Shown here: positions 19,270 to 28,018 of the stretch, in pieces
Layout of the letters: each line of letters opens with the position of its first letter
Numbering within the stretch: the stretch's first letter is position 1
Assembly: GCF_937988725.1 (NCBI RefSeq)
Contig: NZ_CALKHS010000010.1
Span: 744,001 to 808,000 of the forward strand
DNA: 64,000 nucleotides
DNA from: an uncultured Castellaniella sp.
Lineage (GTDB): Bacteria; Pseudomonadota; Gammaproteobacteria; Burkholderiales; Burkholderiaceae_B
Direction of reading: 5' to 3'
Program-made: the position numbers and the translations under genes
The notes under the pieces: generated by a model
What the model was told of the DNA's origin: nothing
Database searches by the model: none
Seen by the model: only the letters and a program-made list of their open reading frames with translations

Positions 19270-20610
19270 TCAGTAAGCAAAAGCGGGAGGCTTCCAGCCC
19301 AGGCGAGCCTCCAGGAAAGAGGCAATCTCGAGCAGCCTGCTGTCCGTGTGGGACCTTGTGGCCAGTTGACAGCCCACCGGAATTCCCAAGTCATCAAGGC
19401 CACACGGTATGCTGATGGCAGGCTGGCCGGACACGTTGAATGGCACGGTCAATCGCGTATAGGCAGCCAGGTGCCTTTCCGGCACCATGTCTACCATCTT
19501 GACGGGGGACAAGGCCAGCGTGGGAGAACATATCACATCAATGCCATGCGTATCGAATACAGCATCAATAAGGTGCAGCATCCCTGCGCGCTCCGTGCGC
19601 ATGGTCTCGGCAAGCTCGCTCCCCACATCCGCCCCACCCTTCAGGAACTTCAGAGAGTCCGGGTGATACAACATTGGAGACTCCTCAATCCAGCGCTTGT
19701 GTCCTCCATAGGCTTCGTAAAGTCCCAGCATGTGGTGAATCGACGCGCTGCGATAGAGTTCGGGAATATCAAATTCCACGATTACGGCTCCGGCATCTGC
19801 GAAGATGTCCAGGCAGCGCTTAACGAGTTTCCCGATGTCTGCCTGAATATCCTTAAAAAAGTAGGACGGGCACCCAACCCTCAAACCCTTGATGTCATCC
19901 AGGCGTGGCGGGACCGGCTGGTTTGTCGTCACCGAAAAAATCAACTGGGCGTCGTAGACGGAACGCGTGATCCAGCCCAGATGAGTGAACGACCCGGCGC
20001 CAGGGAAGACGCCCTCATTGTCGAGCAGTTTGTAGGTGGGTTTCAGTCCGACCAAGCCGTTGATCGCCGCCGGTTTTCGTATTGACCCCGCACCATCCGT
20101 CCCGATGGCGGCCAACGAGCTGCCGACTGACACGGAAACGGCACCGCCGACCGTCGAGCCACCCGCGTAATACTCAGGCGCCCAGGCGGATCGGGTGATC
20201 GGCTCATTCATGCCAAACCCAAACTCGTGCGTGCGGTGTTTTCCCAGGATTATCGCTCCCGAATCACGCAAACACTTGACGATCCGCGCATCCCGAAGCG
20301 CCATGTGCCCCTTGAACAACTCGGAACCGGCTTCAGTCGGCATGTCGAATGTGCTGATCAGGTCTTTAACACCAATTGGTATGCCATGGCACGGCCCCAG
20401 AAACCGCTCGCTCCGAATCAGCTCATCGGCCTTGCGTGCTGCCGCCAAGGCAATTTCCGGGCAGAGATATGCATACGCATTGACGTCCTTCTCTGAATTC
20501 CGCGCTCGTTGCAGCACAGCCTCTGTCAATTCCACGGCGCTGATAGAACGTTCCCTCAGAGCCCGAGCGGCGGATTCGATGGTGATCGTGTCCAGGTTCA
20601 GTTCTGACAT
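19270..20610 (-). CDS. Amidase (amidase signature family)
   Basis: This 446-residue hydrolase converts an amide to acid plus ammonia. The Ser-cisSer-Lys triad is visible: K82 (GVKDL), S152 (GGSTVGG) and S176 (GTDGAGSIRKPAA). The 24-residue Ser-Ser spacing equals that of fatty acid amide hydrolase. The residue after the cis-Ser is Thr instead of the common second Ser. It lies between a peptide/amide-type ABC importer and a GntR regulator, suggesting that an imported amide is hydrolysed in the cytoplasm. The substrate is unknown; a role in glutamyl-tRNA amidation (GatA) is excluded because there is no gatB/gatC context. Confidence 0.85.
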   Translation of the reverse strand: MSELNLDTITIESAARALRERSISAVELTEAVLQRARNSEKDVNAYAYLCPEIALAAARKADELIRSERFLGPCHGIPIGVKDLISTFDMPTEAGSELFKGHMALRDARIVKCLRDSGAIILGKHRTHEFGFGMNEPITRSAWAPEYYAGGSTVGGAVSVSVGSSLAAIGTDGAGSIRKPAAINGLVGLKPTYKLLDNEGVFPGAGSFTHLGWITRSVYDAQLIFSVTTNQPVPPRLDDIKGLRVGCPSYFFKDIQADIGKLVKRCLDIFADAGAVIVEFDIPELYRSASIHHMLGLYEAYGGHKRWIEESPMLYHPDSLKFLKGGADVGSELAETMRTERAGMLHLIDAVFDTHGIDVICSPTLALSPVKMVDMVPERHLAAYTRLTVPFNVSGQPAISIPCGLDDLGIPVGCQLATRSHTDSRLLEIASFLEARLGWKPPAFAY

Positions 20611-20714
20611 CTGTAAAACCTCACGTGAGTGCTCAAACCCGCGTGTGCGAACTGTGACATGACCTCTTCAGTCCGCACCGAATCAAGGCAAGATTCATTG
20701 ACAAGCAAGAAAAC

Positions 20715-22382
20715 TCACGCGCGCAAGTCCCCGAGCGCAGAGTGAGCCGCCCTTTTCTCGCCAAAGGGGCGAAAATTTTGGAAATCCCAATCACGGCCCG
20801 GCACAGAGGAAAGTAAATTTTTCGTATATTCATGCCTTGGAACCGAGAGGACTGCATCAGACTTCCCCGCCTCTACGATTCGGCCATTTTGCATGACAAT
20901 GATTGAGTCGCAAATTTCCGCCGCAACTCTGAGGTCATGGGTTATGAAGAGTATTGCGATTCCAGTGCGCTCCCTGACCTGTTTCAATAGTTGCAGCACT
21001 TGCGCCTGGACGGATACATCAAGCGCTGACACTGCCTCATCTGCGATGAGAATACTAGGTTCCATGACTACGGCCCTCGCCAGGCACAGCCGTTGCCTTT
21101 GTCCTCCGGAAAATTCATGTGGAAACCGATTCAGGATAGAATCGTCCAAGCCGACCAGTTTCAGAACATCGGATATTTTCGACAGTGCGTCCTGCCTAGA
21201 AACACCGTAATTCAGCAAGCCTTCTATCAAAGACTTGCCGATTCTCTGTCTCGGATTCAGAGACCGATATGGATCCTGAAAGACGATCTGGATATCCGGC
21301 CGTATTGCTCGCAAGCGCGATTTGGGCAAGCGGGCAATATTCGTGGATTTCACAAAAATATCACCTTTACTGGGATCCAGCAGTCGGACAAGACAACGCG
21401 CAACCGTGGATTTCCCCGAACCGGACTCACCAACTATTCCCATTATTTCATTGCTATGCAAGGTCAGGGAGACCTCCGAAACGGCTCTTACCGATCGGCC
21501 TGCGCCAAAGAGAGACACAGAACGATATGTCTTCGACAGCTCGGAAACACGCAACCGAACGCTCTCGGATGTAATTGTACGGCCCTTGGCAACGAGGCCG
21601 GGCACCGACTCCAGCAGCATTTTGGTATAGCCGTCAGTAGGTGACGAAAGTATCGACAATCGCGAGCCCATCTCGACCTGGCGCCCTTTACACATTACCA
21701 GAATGTTATCGGCGACATCGGAAACCACGCCAAAATCATGGGTGATGAACAAGACGCAAGTACCTTGATCGTGTTGCAATTCCTTGATAAGGGACAGAAT
21801 TTGTTTTTGAGTCGTGACATCAAGCGCTGTCGTAGGCTCATCGGCGATCAGCAGCTTGGGCTTCAGGATCAAGGCCATGGCAATCATGACACGCTGCCTT
21901 TGGCCACCAGAGAGTTGATGCGGATATGAATTAAAGATCAGCACTGGATCCGGCAGGTGGACAGACTCCAGCATCGCGAGTACCTGCGCCCTACGTTGAC
22001 GCCTGTCGAGTCCGGTGTTTCGTGCCAGCACTTCCTCAACCTGCGATCCTATGCGTTGCACAGGGTTCAGAGCGGTCATTGGTTCCTGAAAGATCATCGA
22101 CATGACCGTCGAGCGCATCTTGCGCAATGTGGGTGCAGGAGCCTTAATTACACTTTCTCCCACGACCCGGATTTCCCCGCCCGTCACTTCCAGCGCCCCT
22201 CGCGGCAGCAGGCCCATGATTGCAAGGGCGGTAAGGGATTTTCCCGACCCAGATTCGCCGACGATACACAGCGTCTCACCGGCACTGACACTGAAGGACG
22301 TCCCATCCACGAGGCTACGCGCGGCATGACGCGTAGTTGCTATATGGAGATTCTCTACCCCGAGGATGAGATCATGGGTCAT
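20715..22382 (-). CDS. Fused double ATP-binding subunit of a peptide/nickel-type ABC importer
   Basis: Two complete nucleotide-binding domains lie in one 555-residue chain, equivalent to DppD-DppF fused as in GsiA or YejF. Each half has Walker A GESGSGKS, a signature (LSGGQRQRVMIAMAL; FSGGQRQRLCLARAV) and Walker B (LLIADEPTTALD; ILIADEAVSALD). A short oligopeptide-transporter C-terminal extension follows the first. The ATG at 22382 is chosen; a TTG at 22397 in frame is possible, and neither has a strong ribosome site. It follows the DppC-like permease by about 50 bp. Confidence 0.88.
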   Translation of the reverse strand: MTHDLILGVENLHIATTRHAARSLVDGTSFSVSAGETLCIVGESGSGKSLTALAIMGLLPRGALEVTGGEIRVVGESVIKAPAPTLRKMRSTVMSMIFQEPMTALNPVQRIGSQVEEVLARNTGLDRRQRRAQVLAMLESVHLPDPVLIFNSYPHQLSGGQRQRVMIAMALILKPKLLIADEPTTALDVTTQKQILSLIKELQHDQGTCVLFITHDFGVVSDVADNILVMCKGRQVEMGSRLSILSSPTDGYTKMLLESVPGLVAKGRTITSESVRLRVSELSKTYRSVSLFGAGRSVRAVSEVSLTLHSNEIMGIVGESGSGKSTVARCLVRLLDPSKGDIFVKSTNIARLPKSRLRAIRPDIQIVFQDPYRSLNPRQRIGKSLIEGLLNYGVSRQDALSKISDVLKLVGLDDSILNRFPHEFSGGQRQRLCLARAVVMEPSILIADEAVSALDVSVQAQVLQLLKQVRERTGIAILFITHDLRVAAEICDSIIVMQNGRIVEAGKSDAVLSVPRHEYTKNLLSSVPGRDWDFQNFRPFGEKRAAHSALGDLRA

Positions 22383-22431
22383 TGGAATTGGCACCAACGT
22401 GAGATTTCATATTTCTGATGCATCACCAGCA

Positions 22432-23295
22432 TCAGATCTTTCTAGCCATCTTTGGGTCGAGTCCATCACGCAGTATATCCCCCAATATATTGATACTTAA
22501 TACAGCCAATGAAAGAAAAACCCCTGGAAACAGTATCAGCCCAGGGCGCAGCATGAAATACGCACGACCATCGGCCATGATATTTCCCCACGAAGCGACT
22601 TCGGGTGGTATGCCTGCACCGAGAAAACTCAGCGCTGCCTCCGTAAGCATCGCGGTGGCGAATATATACGTGCCCTGCACTATCAGTGCAGGAATAGCGT
22701 TCGGAATCATATGCCGATACATAATGGTAAACGCCCTGGTCCCCAGAGTCTCCGCAACCTCCACGTAAGGCTCCGAACGTACGCTGAGCATTATGCTGCG
22801 TGCCAATCTGGTGACTCGCGGGACTTCAGGTATAGTTACGGCGACCAATACCGTCACTAGGCTGGCGCCCGACAGAGCCACCAAAGCGATAGCCAGAAGA
22901 ATTCCGGGTATGGCCATGATCCCATCCATGACGCTCATGATCAAACCGTCCAGCCTCCTGAAATATCCAGCCAAGACGCCTAGTGTCAGCCCCGTGCAGA
23001 TGGCCATGGCTGCAGCGATAAAACCGATCGACAGCGAGATACGTGATCCGTAGACCACTCTGGAAAACAAGTCTCTTCCATAGCCATCCGTGCCGAACCA
23101 ATGTTCACTACCGACCGGCATCAGCCTGGCGAACGGGTCAATGAACTTGGGGTCGAATCGAGCAATGGCTGGTGAAAAAACCGCAACCGCGACCAGCACC
23201 AACAGAGTCATCACGGCCAGGAAAGTTGGCACGCCTCGAAAGGCCTTTCGCAACTGAGATTGTTCTGCTAGTTGTAATTCAGCCATGCCGTTCAT
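22432..23295 (-). CDS. ABC importer permease (DppC-like)
   Basis: This 287-residue inner-membrane subunit has the OppC/DppC N-terminal pattern, one helix followed by a periplasmic stretch (ARFDPKFIDPFARLMPVGSEHWFGTDGYGRDLFSRVVYGSR), then five more helices. The EAA-type coupling loop (VEVAETLGTRAFTIMYRHMIPNA) contacts the ATPase. It lies 36 bp after the DppB-like permease. Confidence 0.88.
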   Translation of the reverse strand: MNGMAELQLAEQSQLRKAFRGVPTFLAVMTLLVLVAVAVFSPAIARFDPKFIDPFARLMPVGSEHWFGTDGYGRDLFSRVVYGSRISLSIGFIAAAMAICTGLTLGVLAGYFRRLDGLIMSVMDGIMAIPGILLAIALVALSGASLVTVLVAVTIPEVPRVTRLARSIMLSVRSEPYVEVAETLGTRAFTIMYRHMIPNAIPALIVQGTYIFATAMLTEAALSFLGAGIPPEVASWGNIMADGRAYFMLRPGLILFPGVFLSLAVLSINILGDILRDGLDPKMARKI

Positions 23296-23331
23296 CCTGT
23301 ACCGCCATGCTCTCGAAATTCACGAAGTTCG

Positions 23332-24273
23332 TCAGTATTGAATTCTTGGGTCGATTAAGGAATAGATCACATCCGTCACCAGATTGATCAGGACATATAC
23401 CATCGAAGAAAGAATCAATACGGCCTGAATGACTGGATAATCCCGAGCCAGCACTGCATCGACCACCAGGCGCCCGAGCCCTGGTATATTGAAAACACTC
23501 TCTGTGATTACAACCCCGCCAAGCAGTAAGCCCACTGTGACACCGATTATAGTGACAATTGGCACCGCTGCATTTCCCATCGCGTGCTTGAACAGTATCA
23601 CACTTTCGGGCAATCCCTTTGCACGGGCGGTTCTTATATAATCCTCATTCAGCACTTCCAGAATACTGGTGCGCACTATGCGCGCAATGAGCGCAATATA
23701 AATGGTGCTCAACCCTGCCACCGGCAAGATTATATGCTTCAGAAAAGGGAGCAGGCCATCACCAAGCGGCACGTATCCCTGCACCGGGAGCCACCGAAGA
23801 GTCATCGAGAACAGCAATATCAACAAGTATTCTGTAATGAATACAGGGACTGAGAACCCAGTAACCGACGCTGCCATTATCAATCGGTCAATTATGGCAC
23901 CCTGCTTCCATGCCGCGAGTGCGCCAATTGGTATGGCAAGCAGGATCGAAAACAGGATCGTGGTGACGCATATTGCCACCGTTGCGCCAAACCGATCGAG
24001 GATCAGGCCTGCCACGGGTTGGTTTGAAATCAATGACTTGCCAAAATCGCCATGCAGCACAGAACCCGACCAGATCGTAAACTGTTCGAGCATGGGCCTG
24101 TCGAGCCCCAGTGACTTTCGTATTTGCTCGATTTGCTCAACGGTGGCCCCATCTCCTGCAATGATCGTCGCGGGATCCCCCGGAGCCACCCTGAGCATGG
24201 CGAAAACGATGATCGACACGATAAGAATTACGCTTACCGTACTGATGAGTTTTCTGATTATGAAGCGATACAT
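23332..24273 (-). CDS. ABC importer permease (DppB-like)
   Basis: This 313-residue inner-membrane subunit has the DppB/GsiC start (MYRFIIRKLISTVSVILIVSIIVFAMLRVAPGDPA) and six helices. Its coupling loop is LNEDYIRTARAKGLPESVILFKHAMGNA. It begins 9 bp after the binding-protein stop. Third positions are much less GC-rich than in the core genes around it. Confidence 0.88.
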   Translation of the reverse strand: MYRFIIRKLISTVSVILIVSIIVFAMLRVAPGDPATIIAGDGATVEQIEQIRKSLGLDRPMLEQFTIWSGSVLHGDFGKSLISNQPVAGLILDRFGATVAICVTTILFSILLAIPIGALAAWKQGAIIDRLIMAASVTGFSVPVFITEYLLILLFSMTLRWLPVQGYVPLGDGLLPFLKHIILPVAGLSTIYIALIARIVRTSILEVLNEDYIRTARAKGLPESVILFKHAMGNAAVPIVTIIGVTVGLLLGGVVITESVFNIPGLGRLVVDAVLARDYPVIQAVLILSSMVYVLINLVTDVIYSLIDPRIQY

Positions 24274-24282
24274 TGGATCGTA

Positions 24283-25881
24283 TCAATCTGATTTCTTGAT
24301 GTTCCAGAAGACCAGTGCATAGGTTTCAAGAACGCCCTGCAGCTTGGCCGATACGGCAAGGGGCAGTGAAATCTGGCCAAGAGGCAAGATGACCCCGTTG
24401 CTCAACACTTTCTCCTGAATTTCATCCGCGAGCGCCTTTTGCTCGGCTGGGTCCGACGACCTCGCGAATTTATTACGCAACTGTTCTATTTCTGGAATAT
24501 CCGGCCAACCAAACCAAGATTTGCTTCCATTCGCAGGTATCGTGAAGGCGCTTAATGGAGAACGAGCATCCACAACTCCGATACCCGTCGTGAACATGTT
24601 CCACCCACCGTCAGCCGGACTGGCCTTGGACGTTCTGCGATTGTTCACACTTTGCCAATCCATGGATTGCATGTCGACCTTGAAACCTGCCTGGCGTAAT
24701 TCCTGAGCAATGACCGGAGCCGATTTCGAAAAGGCGCCCACATCCGTAGGATGCAACAGAACAATCGGTGTCCCGTCATACCCGGAGCTCGCGAGAATTT
24801 CCTTGGCCTTCGCAATGTTTCCCCTTCCGAACTCGCCGCTGCCAGCAGTACTCGCGTATTGGTTGCCGCAACCGTAGACGGTATAGCAGGTTTCATAATA
24901 TTTTGGATTTCCCACCATGGCCTGCAGAACATCTTTCTGATTCACGGCCATCATTGCAGCTTGACGCACCTTATTGTTGTCAAATGGCGGCTGTAGGAAA
25001 TTGAATCGTGCAATCGGCTGCTGGTCCAGCTGGTGGGCCGTTATGACCTTGATGTCTTTGTTTTGCTCCAGCATCGGAAGAAAATCGTAATCTGTCCGTT
25101 CTATCAGGTCCACTTCCTTGTTGACCAGTGCATTTATGGCTGTCATGCTGTCAGGCATCCCAATCCACTTCACTTCATCAACGTAGACCACCTTACCGCC
25201 CGCCAATCCGCTCGGCTTTTCCGGCCTGGGCACATATTTCTTGTTTTTAGCGAATACCGCCTGTATCCCGGGGCAAAACTCTTCTTTGACGAACTTGAAG
25301 GGTCCTGAACCTATGGTTTCAGTGATCTGCTTGTCTGCCGGTGTTTTGGCTACTCTTTCCGGCATCATGAAGGCAGGCACGCCGCTTGGCTTGGACAAGC
25401 CGCGCAAGGCGATGTCAGTCGGGACCTTGAACCGCATTTGCCATGATTGCCCATCAAGCTTCGTCATGCTCTCCATCAAGCTGTCCATGATCTGGCCGGT
25501 CTTGTCCAGTATGGCCCATCTTTTGATTGAGGCAATGCAGTCATCTGAAGTCACCGGAGTATCGTCCGTCCACAGAAGGCCTTTACGCAAGGTCATTGTG
25601 TATGTCCGACCATCATCGGAAACTTTCCAGTGATCAAGCATCTGCGGCTGTATCTTGCCGTCCGCGTCCAGCGCGAGCAGCGTGTCATAGATCATGTAGC
25701 CGAAATTTCTGATGAAATACGCCGGCGTGATGATTGGATCCAGCGATTTCAGCGGTGATTCGGGCACGACTGTAATCGTTGTTGCCACACTGGTCGCAGG
25801 GCAGAGAGACACCATGATCGGTGCTGCGCTCAGGCAGGAGATTACAAGCAATTTCCTAGCCCAGCTGGACGTGGTTTTCAT
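24283..25881 (-). CDS. Periplasmic solute-binding protein (SBP family 5, peptide/amide type)
   Basis: This 532-residue protein has a Sec signal peptide (about residues 1-32, basic start then a hydrophobic core ending near SVA-TT) and the family 5 extracytoplasmic fold (MIYDTLLALDADGKIQPQMLDHWKVSDDGRTYTMTLRKGLLWTDDTPVTSDD). The ATG at 25881 has AAGGAG 6 bp upstream; an in-frame extension to 26034 lacks a site and would bury the signal peptide. It is the first gene of the importer operon binding protein-permease-permease-ATPase-amidase-GntR. It probably binds a small peptide, amide or opine-like compound. Confidence 0.9.
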   Translation of the reverse strand: MKTTSSWARKLLVISCLSAAPIMVSLCPATSVATTITVVPESPLKSLDPIITPAYFIRNFGYMIYDTLLALDADGKIQPQMLDHWKVSDDGRTYTMTLRKGLLWTDDTPVTSDDCIASIKRWAILDKTGQIMDSLMESMTKLDGQSWQMRFKVPTDIALRGLSKPSGVPAFMMPERVAKTPADKQITETIGSGPFKFVKEEFCPGIQAVFAKNKKYVPRPEKPSGLAGGKVVYVDEVKWIGMPDSMTAINALVNKEVDLIERTDYDFLPMLEQNKDIKVITAHQLDQQPIARFNFLQPPFDNNKVRQAAMMAVNQKDVLQAMVGNPKYYETCYTVYGCGNQYASTAGSGEFGRGNIAKAKEILASSGYDGTPIVLLHPTDVGAFSKSAPVIAQELRQAGFKVDMQSMDWQSVNNRRTSKASPADGGWNMFTTGIGVVDARSPLSAFTIPANGSKSWFGWPDIPEIEQLRNKFARSSDPAEQKALADEIQEKVLSNGVILPLGQISLPLAVSAKLQGVLETYALVFWNIKKSD

Positions 25882-26253
25882 ATGAGCTCCTTCATCTACT
25901 GGCTTCGTCGGCACGTCGACGAAGCGGATCGATAGCAAGAGGCGGATTACGAAAATCTGAAAATTTCGTATACCGTCATGTAATTTCTCATAGACAACGA
26001 TTCCGATTGTAGTCGTGGACACTGTTGTTGACACTAATGCAGCTATAGGTGTTTACACTGATACAATCCGAATTGGCTATTGGGGCTTATATTGCGGCGC
26101 GACACGCCGCCACGCGGACACTCAGGATCCTGCTCAAGACAGCGAAGGACGGAGTGCGGCGGCAATCAAGGGGCGGGATATCGGCGGCCACTGGGGAATT
26201 GATGGGAACGAACAGAGGTGTACTCAATCACTTTTGACCGCACATCACTCATT
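25882..26253. other. Gene-free AT-rich region upstream of the importer operon
   Basis: These 372 bp lie between the start of the binding-protein gene and the end of a broken EcsC gene. I see no credible reading frame. The region holds the phased repeats at 26015-26062 and, at 25968-25973, a GTATAC core such as many FCD-type GntR proteins recognise, 87 bp before the binding-protein start. The rest has no recognisable feature. Confidence 0.6.
26015..26062. repeat. 12-bp phased direct repeats, candidate operator
   Basis: Copies read GTGGACACTGTT (26015), GTTGACACTAAT (26027) and GTTTACACTGAT (26051), all fitting GTKKACACTRWT closely. Starts are 12 and 24 bp apart, so a degenerate fourth unit would fill 26039-26050. 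They lie about 135-180 bp upstream of the importer operon. Confidence 0.55.
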
Positions 26254-27022
26254 TCACAAGGCCATGTAGACCGCATGGACGGCCTCTTTTCCATATCTGC
26301 GTTCCAGTCGGCGGACGATGAAATGTCCACGCGCCACATCCTGGAAGTGGTCGATGAACAGTGTATTGATCAGCGCGCCCCCGGCGGTGCCCAGCGCAGG
26401 AACTGCCTGGGCGGCGACCTTTTCAGCGACCTGGATGCCGAAGCGGTCGGCGATAACGGCAATCAGGCGGACCATGGCGGGCGCCGCCGCCTTGTCAGCC
26501 GCCACCTTGGCGCCCAGGTAATTAATCGGCCGCCTGGCCGACGGCCCGCGCCAGGGCCACGCGTACGGCGTAGTAGCCGCTTTCGGCGGCATCGTCGGCA
26601 TCCGCCCGGCCGCCCATGGCGAAGGCCATCAGGCAGGCTTGGCGCGTGCCGGCATCCCGCAGCGATTCGCCCTCTCCGCGGGCGATGGCCGCAATGGAGC
26701 GCATCATCAAGGTCGTCGAAATCGGCAGTTCCACGGTCAGGCCGGCGATCCCGAAGAAGCCCCCCACTCCGCCACTGAGCGCCGCGCCCCATTTGTGCCA
26801 CCGGTCGCTGCTGCTGCCGCCCGGGACATCCTCCAAGGTGAAGATGGCCGCATCGGCCACCTTGCTCAATGCCACCCGGGCCACGCCGGCAATCCGGCCG
26901 CGCCAGCCGGCGGGCAGCATATCCAGCCCCTTTTCGATCGGCATGCCGATCAGTCTCGTCCCTCCGGCCGCGAAGAGGATCAGGCCCGATACCGACACAA
27001 TATGCTCAAGGCCTTCGAGCAT
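26254..27022 (-). pseudogene. Broken EcsC-family gene, left copy of a duplication
   Basis: The segment closely matches the intact EcsC gene at 31687-32511 on the same strand, for instance through IFTLEDVPGG, WHKWGAALSGGVGG, FGIAGL and LINTLFIDHFQDVARG. A 4-nt tandem duplication at about 26518-26526 (ATTA twice, where the intact copy has it once) creates a TAA stop and a frameshift after GQAAD, leaving a 166-codon front part and an out-of-frame rear part. The first 40 or so codons also differ from the intact copy, so the homology ends near 26950 and sequence of the neighbouring insert is fused on. A truncated product is possible but unlikely to work. Confidence 0.8.
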
Positions 27023-27028
27023 GCCGGA

Positions 27029-28018
27029 TCATGCCTTGTTGAGGTCGATTTCCACTCCGCAGCCCGTGTTGCGGGCCTTTTCCAGGATAAGCCTGACGGT
27101 GGCGATATCCTGAATCGGGACGCCGACCGAATCAAACACGGTGATCTCGTCGGCGCGCTCCCTGCCCGGTTTCTCACCGATCAGGATCTCGCCAAGCTCG
27201 GCGGAAATGTCGGCCTCCGAAATCTCGCGTTGCGCCAATGGAATCAGGATTTCCCCGGAATGGGCCAGCACCGACGCCAAATCATCCACGACGATTCTTG
27301 CTCGCTTCATGCCCGCCGAATCGATCTCGCGATGATCGGACCGCGGCGGCGCGCCCACCGCGTTCACGTGCAGGCCTTCGGAAAACCACTCTCCTTGCAC
27401 CACCGGCTCCAGCGACGGCGTCAATGTGCACAGAATGTCAGAACGGCGAACGACATCGCGCGGACTGTCGCACACGGCCACGCTGAATCCTTGCGCCCGG
27501 GCATCCGCGGCAAAGCGCGCCGAGGTGTCAGCCGTGCGGCTCCAGACGAAAACCTCGCGGATGTCTCGCACCAGGGAAATCGCCTCGAGATGCGTTCTCG
27601 CCAGATTCCCCGCCCCGATCAATCCCAGCGCATGGCTATCCGGCCGGGACAGCACGCTGCTGGCGACCGCGGACGCCGCCGCCGTCCGGAAGGCCGTCAG
27701 GGTGCCGCCGTGAAGTATCGCGTCGCACTTGCCGGTGATCATGTCAATGACCATGATCGTCGATTGCTGGACCGGCAAGCCATTTTTCCCGTTGCCGGGA
27801 TTGTCCACCAGCAGCTTGGCCACGGCCATGCCGCCCGAGTCGCTCGCGGCGATCATGGGCAGCAGCGCCGCCTTGGACCCTTCGACGGAAAACGTCGGAC
27901 ATAGGTCCTGCATCGCGTGTCCGCGAGCATGCTCCATATGGGCCTGGCGGACAGCCTCGATCACGTCCGGCATGTCCAAAAGCCTGCTGATATCCCCGCG
28001 TCCCAACAGCAAAGTCAT
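27029..28018 (-). CDS. Ornithine cyclodeaminase / mu-crystallin family protein
   Basis: This 329-residue NAD(P)-binding protein has the family pattern of a substrate domain around a Rossmann core (LGLIGAGNLARTHLEAISLVRDI at about 130-155) and the C-terminal return to the substrate domain. Members include ornithine cyclodeaminase, alanine dehydrogenase and pyrroline-2-carboxylate / ketimine reductases, and sequence alone does not choose between them. The start overlaps the amidohydrolase stop by 4 bp (ATGA), so it is translated last of the four-gene cassette symporter-DUF3311-amidohydrolase-cyclodeaminase (order of transcription DUF3311 first). It may act on the product of the amidohydrolase. 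Confidence 0.82.
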   Translation of the reverse strand: MTLLLGRGDISRLLDMPDVIEAVRQAHMEHARGHAMQDLCPTFSVEGSKAALLPMIAASDSGGMAVAKLLVDNPGNGKNGLPVQQSTIMVIDMITGKCDAILHGGTLTAFRTAAASAVASSVLSRPDSHALGLIGAGNLARTHLEAISLVRDIREVFVWSRTADTSARFAADARAQGFSVAVCDSPRDVVRRSDILCTLTPSLEPVVQGEWFSEGLHVNAVGAPPRSDHREIDSAGMKRARIVVDDLASVLAHSGEILIPLAQREISEADISAELGEILIGEKPGRERADEITVFDSVGVPIQDIATVRLILEKARNTGCGVEIDLNKA

